8,042 bases of DNA from Comamonadaceae bacterium. Its GTDB lineage: Bacteria > Pseudomonadota > Gammaproteobacteria > Burkholderiales > Burkholderiaceae_C. The stretch lies in the NCBI GenBank assembly GCA_947458345.1, contig CANHBU010000071.1, forward strand, positions 1-8,042. The letters run 5' to 3'. Under the pieces are notes generated by a model, which was not told the DNA's origin, ran no database searches, and was given only the letters and a program-made list of their open reading frames with translations. Within the stretch, counting starts at the first letter, position 1. Each line of letters opens with the position of its first letter. The position numbers and the translations under genes are program-made. Below are positions 5,382 to 8,042 of this stretch, piece after piece.

Positions 5382-6265
5382 TGACACACGACATCCTGGC
5401 CATTGATGCAGTGGTCAACCTCTGGACCGCCGAGGCTCATGCGATCCGGCCCAATCGGGACGCCTTCTTTGGCGACAAGATGAAGGTCAACAGCAGTACG
5501 CTGCACGGCATTTCGCTCGACGAGATGCTGCGGCGCATGGACGCCGCCAGCATTGAGCGCTCCTTCCTCATAGCCACCAAGGTTGGGCCCTTGCTGCACA
5601 AGGCCAGCTACCACATCCCCTACGAGATGGTGGCCGATGCGGTCAACCGCTACCCCGACCGGTTTTATGGCTTGGCCGGTCTGGACCCGACGCAGGGCAT
5701 GGACGGCGTGCGGCAGCTCGAGACGGCGGTGCGGGAGCAGGGTTTCATCGGTGCGCATTTTTATCCGCATTGGTTTGAGCTGGCGCCCGACCATGCCAGG
5801 TGGTACCCGTTCTATGCCAAGTGCGTGGAACTCGATGTCCCGGTCCAGTTGCAGGTGGGCCAGTCCATGATCTACGACCCTGCGCACCGGCTGCGCAGTG
5901 TGGGTCGGCCCATCACGCTCGATGCGGTGGCTTGCGACTTCCCTGAGCTCAAACTGATCGGCATCCATGTCGGCATTCCCTGGACCGAGGAGATGATCGC
6001 CATGGCGTGGAAACATCCCAATGTGTACATTGGCACTGATGCGCACGCACCGGCCTACTGGCCGCAGGCCTTTGTCCACTACATCAACACCTTCGGCCAG
6101 GACAAGGTGATCTTCGGTACCGACTTTCCGGTGCTCGACTTCGAAAAAACCCGCCAGCAGATCGAGGCGCTGGACTTGCGGCCGGTCCCCAAGCGCAAGA
6201 TGCTGCGAGACAACGTGCTGCGAGTCTACGGCCTAGATGAAAAGGGCAACAAGGTGAGGTCTTGA
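5381..6265 (+). CDS. Amidohydrolase-2-family protein lacking the H-x-H metal motif
   Basis: A 294-residue TIM-barrel protein of the amidohydrolase_2 (ACMSD/OMPDC-like) group, whose members hydrolyse or decarboxylate small acids and lactones. Recognisable features are the strand-1 start ILAIDAVVNLW (5-15), the helix GISLDEMLRRMDAASIERSF (43-62), GLAGLDPTQGMDGV (97-110), GFIGAHFYPHWFELAPDHARWYPFYAKC (121-148), LKLIGIHVGIPWTEEM (190-205), NVYIGTDAHAP (214-224) and KVIFGTDFPVLD (242-253). Canonical members have D-x-H-x-H on strand 1; here it is D9-A-V11-V-N13. The strand-5 His of 'P-V-x-x-H' is Gln 158. His 196 (strand 6) and Asp 248 (strand 8) remain. The rest reads as a well-preserved enzyme, and I recall similar 'DAVVN' proteins in related bacteria, so this is probably a conserved subfamily rather than decay. 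It starts at ATG 5381, sharing one base with the previous TGA and lacking a good Shine-Dalgarno, so translation is probably coupled. Confidence 0.9.
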   Translation: MTHDILAIDAVVNLWTAEAHAIRPNRDAFFGDKMKVNSSTLHGISLDEMLRRMDAASIERSFLIATKVGPLLHKASYHIPYEMVADAVNRYPDRFYGLAGLDPTQGMDGVRQLETAVREQGFIGAHFYPHWFELAPDHARWYPFYAKCVELDVPVQLQVGQSMIYDPAHRLRSVGRPITLDAVACDFPELKLIGIHVGIPWTEEMIAMAWKHPNVYIGTDAHAPAYWPQAFVHYINTFGQDKVIFGTDFPVLDFEKTRQQIEALDLRPVPKRKMLRDNVLRVYGLDEKGNKVRS

Positions 6266-6267
6266 CG

Positions 6268-7743
6268 ATGCCCGGCACAGATCCGCAGCGCAACCTCGCT
6301 GAGCAGCTGGCTCTTCACGCGCGCCAGCGGCCGTCCAAACCGGCGCTGGTGCATGGCAAGCGCGTGCTGGACTACCGGGCGCTGGACCTGGCGGTGAGGC
6401 AGCGGGCGGCCCGTCTGCTGGACCTCGGCGTGCAGCCCGGCCAGATCGTGGGCGTGGCGCTGCGCGACAGCATTGAGCACGTTCTGATGCTCTGGGCGGT
6501 GGCGCGCGCGGGCGCAACCATCTTGCCGATGGATTGCCGCTGGACCGAATCGGAGCAGCAGAACCTGACCCGACACTTCGAACCGGCGGCGGTGATGGTG
6601 GAGCCGGGAGCGACCATCGTCGGGGCGCGCTGCATTGAAGTGGGTGCAAGCTGGGAAACGGCGGTCGCGGACACCGACCCCGACCGACTGTTTGCCGACG
6701 GCGATCGAGGCCTTACTTTGTCGCTGTCGTCCGGCACCACTGGCCGCCCCAAGGGCCCGATGGCCACGCATCACAAGTTCTGCAATCGTTTTTGGACCCA
6801 CTGGGTCGACTTGGGCTTCGGCAGCCGCGAAACCTACCTCAATGCGACGCCGCTTTACTTTGGCGGCGGGCGCGCCTTCACCCTGTCCACCCTCTATGTG
6901 GGCGGCACCGTGGTGCTTTTCCCACCGCCCTACGCCCCCGCAGAGCTGGCCGAGGAGGTGGCGCGCACCGGCGCGACCGTTTTGTTTTTGGTGCCCACGC
7001 TGCTGCGGCGCTTGCTGGCCTCTGACCCCGCGCCACTGGCGCCGATGCGGCGCCTGAAGACCTTGATCTCATCGGGCTCTGCTCTCACGGGCTGGGAGCG
7101 CCGGCGCATCCGTCAAGACCTGTGTCCGAGCTTCATCGAGTACTACAGTTCCACCGAAGGCGGAGGCGTATCCGTGCTTTCGGCCGACGATCAACTGCAC
7201 CACGGGGAGTCCGTTGGTCGGCCAGTGTTCGGCGTGGAGGTGCAGGTGGTCGACGACGGGCACAGGCCGCTACCGGCCGGGCAGGTGGGGCGTATCCGCT
7301 ACCGTGGTCCGGCGGTGGCCGACGGCTTTTACCGCGACCCCGAAGCCAGCCAAGATTCCTTTCGAGACGGCTGGTTTTATCCGGGCGATTTGGGTGATTT
7401 CGATGAGGAAGGCTTTCTCTATCTCAAAGGGCGGGCCAAGGACATGATCATCCGCGGAGGCGTCAACATCTACCCACAGGAGATCGAGACCACGTTGCTC
7501 AACCATGCCAGCGTAGCCGACGCCGCGGTGGTGGCTTGGCCCTCGCGTGAGTTCGACGAGGAGGTGGCCGCCTTCGTGGTGCTGCGCGAGCCGGTCGATT
7601 CCAGCGAACTCATTGCAGCGTGCCGGCGCCGTCTGGCGCCTTATAAAGTGCCGCGTCAGGTGTTCGTGCTTGACGAACTGCCTCGCAACGCCGGCGGTAA
7701 GGTGCTCAAGCCCGACCTGGTCAAGCGGCTGGTACCGCTATGA
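6268..7743 (+). CDS. AMP-forming acyl-CoA synthetase (class I adenylate-forming enzyme)
   Basis: A 491-residue ANL-superfamily ligase, near the usual 500-550, that activates a carboxylic acid with ATP and transfers it to coenzyme A. The phosphate-binding loop LSLSSGTTGRPKGPM is at 151-165. The YYSSTEGGG segment (292-300) corresponds to the Y-x-S/T-E motif. YPGDLG (371-376) contains the ribose-binding Asp 374. The hinge region GRAKDMIIRGGVNIYPQEIE (388-407) and the C-terminal PRNAGGKVLK (472-481) with the adenylation Lys 478 complete the set. All expected catalytic motifs are present, so it looks active. ATG 6268 is preferred: GGTGAGG (6253-6259) lies 8 bases upstream. A TTG at 6262, overlapping the previous stop, is too close to it. 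The gap to the amidohydrolase gene is 2 bases. As last gene of the operon it would supply the acyl-CoA for the dehydrogenase encoded first. The acid substrate is not evident from the sequence. Confidence 0.95.
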   Translation: MPGTDPQRNLAEQLALHARQRPSKPALVHGKRVLDYRALDLAVRQRAARLLDLGVQPGQIVGVALRDSIEHVLMLWAVARAGATILPMDCRWTESEQQNLTRHFEPAAVMVEPGATIVGARCIEVGASWETAVADTDPDRLFADGDRGLTLSLSSGTTGRPKGPMATHHKFCNRFWTHWVDLGFGSRETYLNATPLYFGGGRAFTLSTLYVGGTVVLFPPPYAPAELAEEVARTGATVLFLVPTLLRRLLASDPAPLAPMRRLKTLISSGSALTGWERRRIRQDLCPSFIEYYSSTEGGGVSVLSADDQLHHGESVGRPVFGVEVQVVDDGHRPLPAGQVGRIRYRGPAVADGFYRDPEASQDSFRDGWFYPGDLGDFDEEGFLYLKGRAKDMIIRGGVNIYPQEIETTLLNHASVADAAVVAWPSREFDEEVAAFVVLREPVDSSELIAACRRRLAPYKVPRQVFVLDELPRNAGGKVLKPDLVKRLVPL

Positions 7744-7791
7744 CCGCATTTCATCGATTCAACCACGACCGGGTGTTGCACTCGGGTCTGG

Positions 7792-7869
7792 CTGTCCTTG
7801 CGCGGGGCGTAGCGGCGTGGCAATCCTCGCAGTGGCGGTCAGCGACGTCGCCGTGCTCACGATGACGAG
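7792..7869. repeat. Dispersed palindromic repeat-like element after the operon
   Basis: The segment CTGTCCTTGCGCGGGGCG at 7792-7809, then GTAGCGGCGTGGCAATCC to 7826, resembles the left arm of a dispersed repeat that I recall from many proteobacterial genomes ('GTCATTGCGAGG-GCGTAGCGACG-GGCAATCC'). The right side, ending CCGTGCTCACGATGACGAG (7851-7869), resembles the opposite arm in inverted orientation, and a perfect 10-bp palindrome GCGACGTCGC is at 7842-7851. Pairing between the arms is imperfect, so this would be a degraded copy. It could fold in RNA downstream of the ligase stop, but there is no U-run, so I do not call it an intrinsic terminator. Confidence 0.4.
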
Positions 7870-7912
7870 CTTCGCAGACTTTGCCTGGAGTCGATGAATC
7901 ATTTTCGCGACT

Positions 7913-8042
7913 ATGGACCCATCATCGAAGGACCCTCGATTTGTCACCGCGCTCGCGCGCGGGCTCGACATCCTGCGTTGCTTTGTACCTGAGCGGCAGG
8001 AGCTGGGTACCACCGAGATCGCCAAACTGACCGGCTTGCCCC
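7913..8042 (+). CDS. IclR-family transcriptional regulator (N-terminal part, runs off the window)
   Basis: The first 43 residues of an IclR-family regulator are present. They read DPRFVTALARGLDILRCF (7-24) followed by LGTTEIAKLTGLP (31-43), the first helix and start of the helix-turn-helix of the N-terminal winged-helix domain. Full family members have about 250-280 residues with a C-terminal effector-binding domain, which would lie outside the window. ATG 7913 is the only reasonable start: an in-frame TGA stands at 7895-7897, and the ATG at 7894 is in another frame that soon stops. No clear Shine-Dalgarno is near 7913 (GGAG at 7887-7890 is 22 bases away), so translation may be weak. The gene follows the operon on the same strand after 169 bases. 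IclR proteins often control adjacent catabolic and Bug-receptor genes, so it is the likely regulator of the operon at 2355-7743. Confidence 0.9.
   Translation, partial: MDPSSKDPRFVTALARGLDILRCFVPERQELGTTEIAKLTGLP

Noticed and set aside
4338..5387. Long minus-strand open frame (349 codons) opposite the alpha/beta-hydrolase gene
   Set aside because: Antisense shadow of a GC-rich gene: biased His/Arg/Gln-rich composition, no family motif, and the plus strand has a clear folded-protein pattern.
5240..6079. Minus-strand open frame (279 codons) opposite the amidohydrolase
   Set aside because: Shadow of the third-codon-position GC bias; no motif, and it runs across two real coding genes.
7753..7761. 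ATCGATTCA here is the reverse complement of TGAATCGAT at 2108-2116, suggesting a shared regulator site
   Set aside because: Nine bases built around a common ATCGAT palindrome is weak; the flanks do not match.
7744..7912. Intrinsic terminator after the ligase gene
   Set aside because: No stable GC stem followed by a T-run could be found; only the repeat-like imperfect palindrome is present.
7759..8025. Minus-strand frame of 88 codons over the region between ligase and regulator
   Set aside because: It overlaps the IclR start antisense, and its residues derive from the repeat-like element rather than any protein pattern.
1..8042. CRISPR array, tRNA or rRNA genes, intact insertion sequence or transposase
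   Set aside because: No regularly spaced direct repeats, cloverleaf-like segments, conserved rRNA stretches or transposase motifs were seen on either strand.

Overview
The window is GC-rich and looks like a chromosome segment from a betaproteobacterium of the order Burkholderiales, probably Comamonadaceae-like. This rests on two periplasmic Bug/TctC-type solute receptors without membrane partners, an IclR-family regulator beginning at the right edge, and the general style of the catabolic genes. No sequence search was possible, so the genus is open.

Left part (1-981) is genomic debris. A minus-strand C-terminal piece of a membrane glycosyltransferase (151-513) abuts, with almost no spacer, a plus-strand dienelactone hydrolase remnant (516-942). 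The latter has lost its N-terminus, its catalytic histidine and its reading frame. The point between them (about 508-518) is a rearrangement breakpoint with no insertion sequence visible.

Middle part: an intact Bug receptor (982-1956, minus) is divergent from a plus-strand operon. The 398-base intergenic region carries a TTGACA promoter element embedded in an inverted repeat and a second palindromic site just before the operon, both good operator candidates.

The operon (2355-7743) encodes, in order, an acyl-CoA dehydrogenase, a second Bug receptor, an alpha/beta-hydrolase-fold protein, an amidohydrolase-2-fold protein and an acyl-CoA synthetase. The last four genes are packed tightly: two TGATG stop/start overlaps, then a 2-base gap. 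A plausible reading is capture of an organic acid or related compound in the periplasm, hydrolysis or lyase-type processing, CoA activation and alpha,beta-dehydrogenation. An IclR-family regulator starts 169 bases downstream on the same strand (7913 to the window edge) and is the natural candidate to control the operon.

The most interesting feature is that both 'hydrolases' have non-canonical active sites. The alpha/beta-hydrolase has His where the nucleophilic Ser should be (G-S-H-T-G) and no obvious catalytic His. The amidohydrolase lacks the H-x-H metal motif and the strand-5 His, while keeping the later His and Asp. Both otherwise look like intact, well-folded, translationally coupled proteins, so the pair may carry out chemistry that its family names do not describe.
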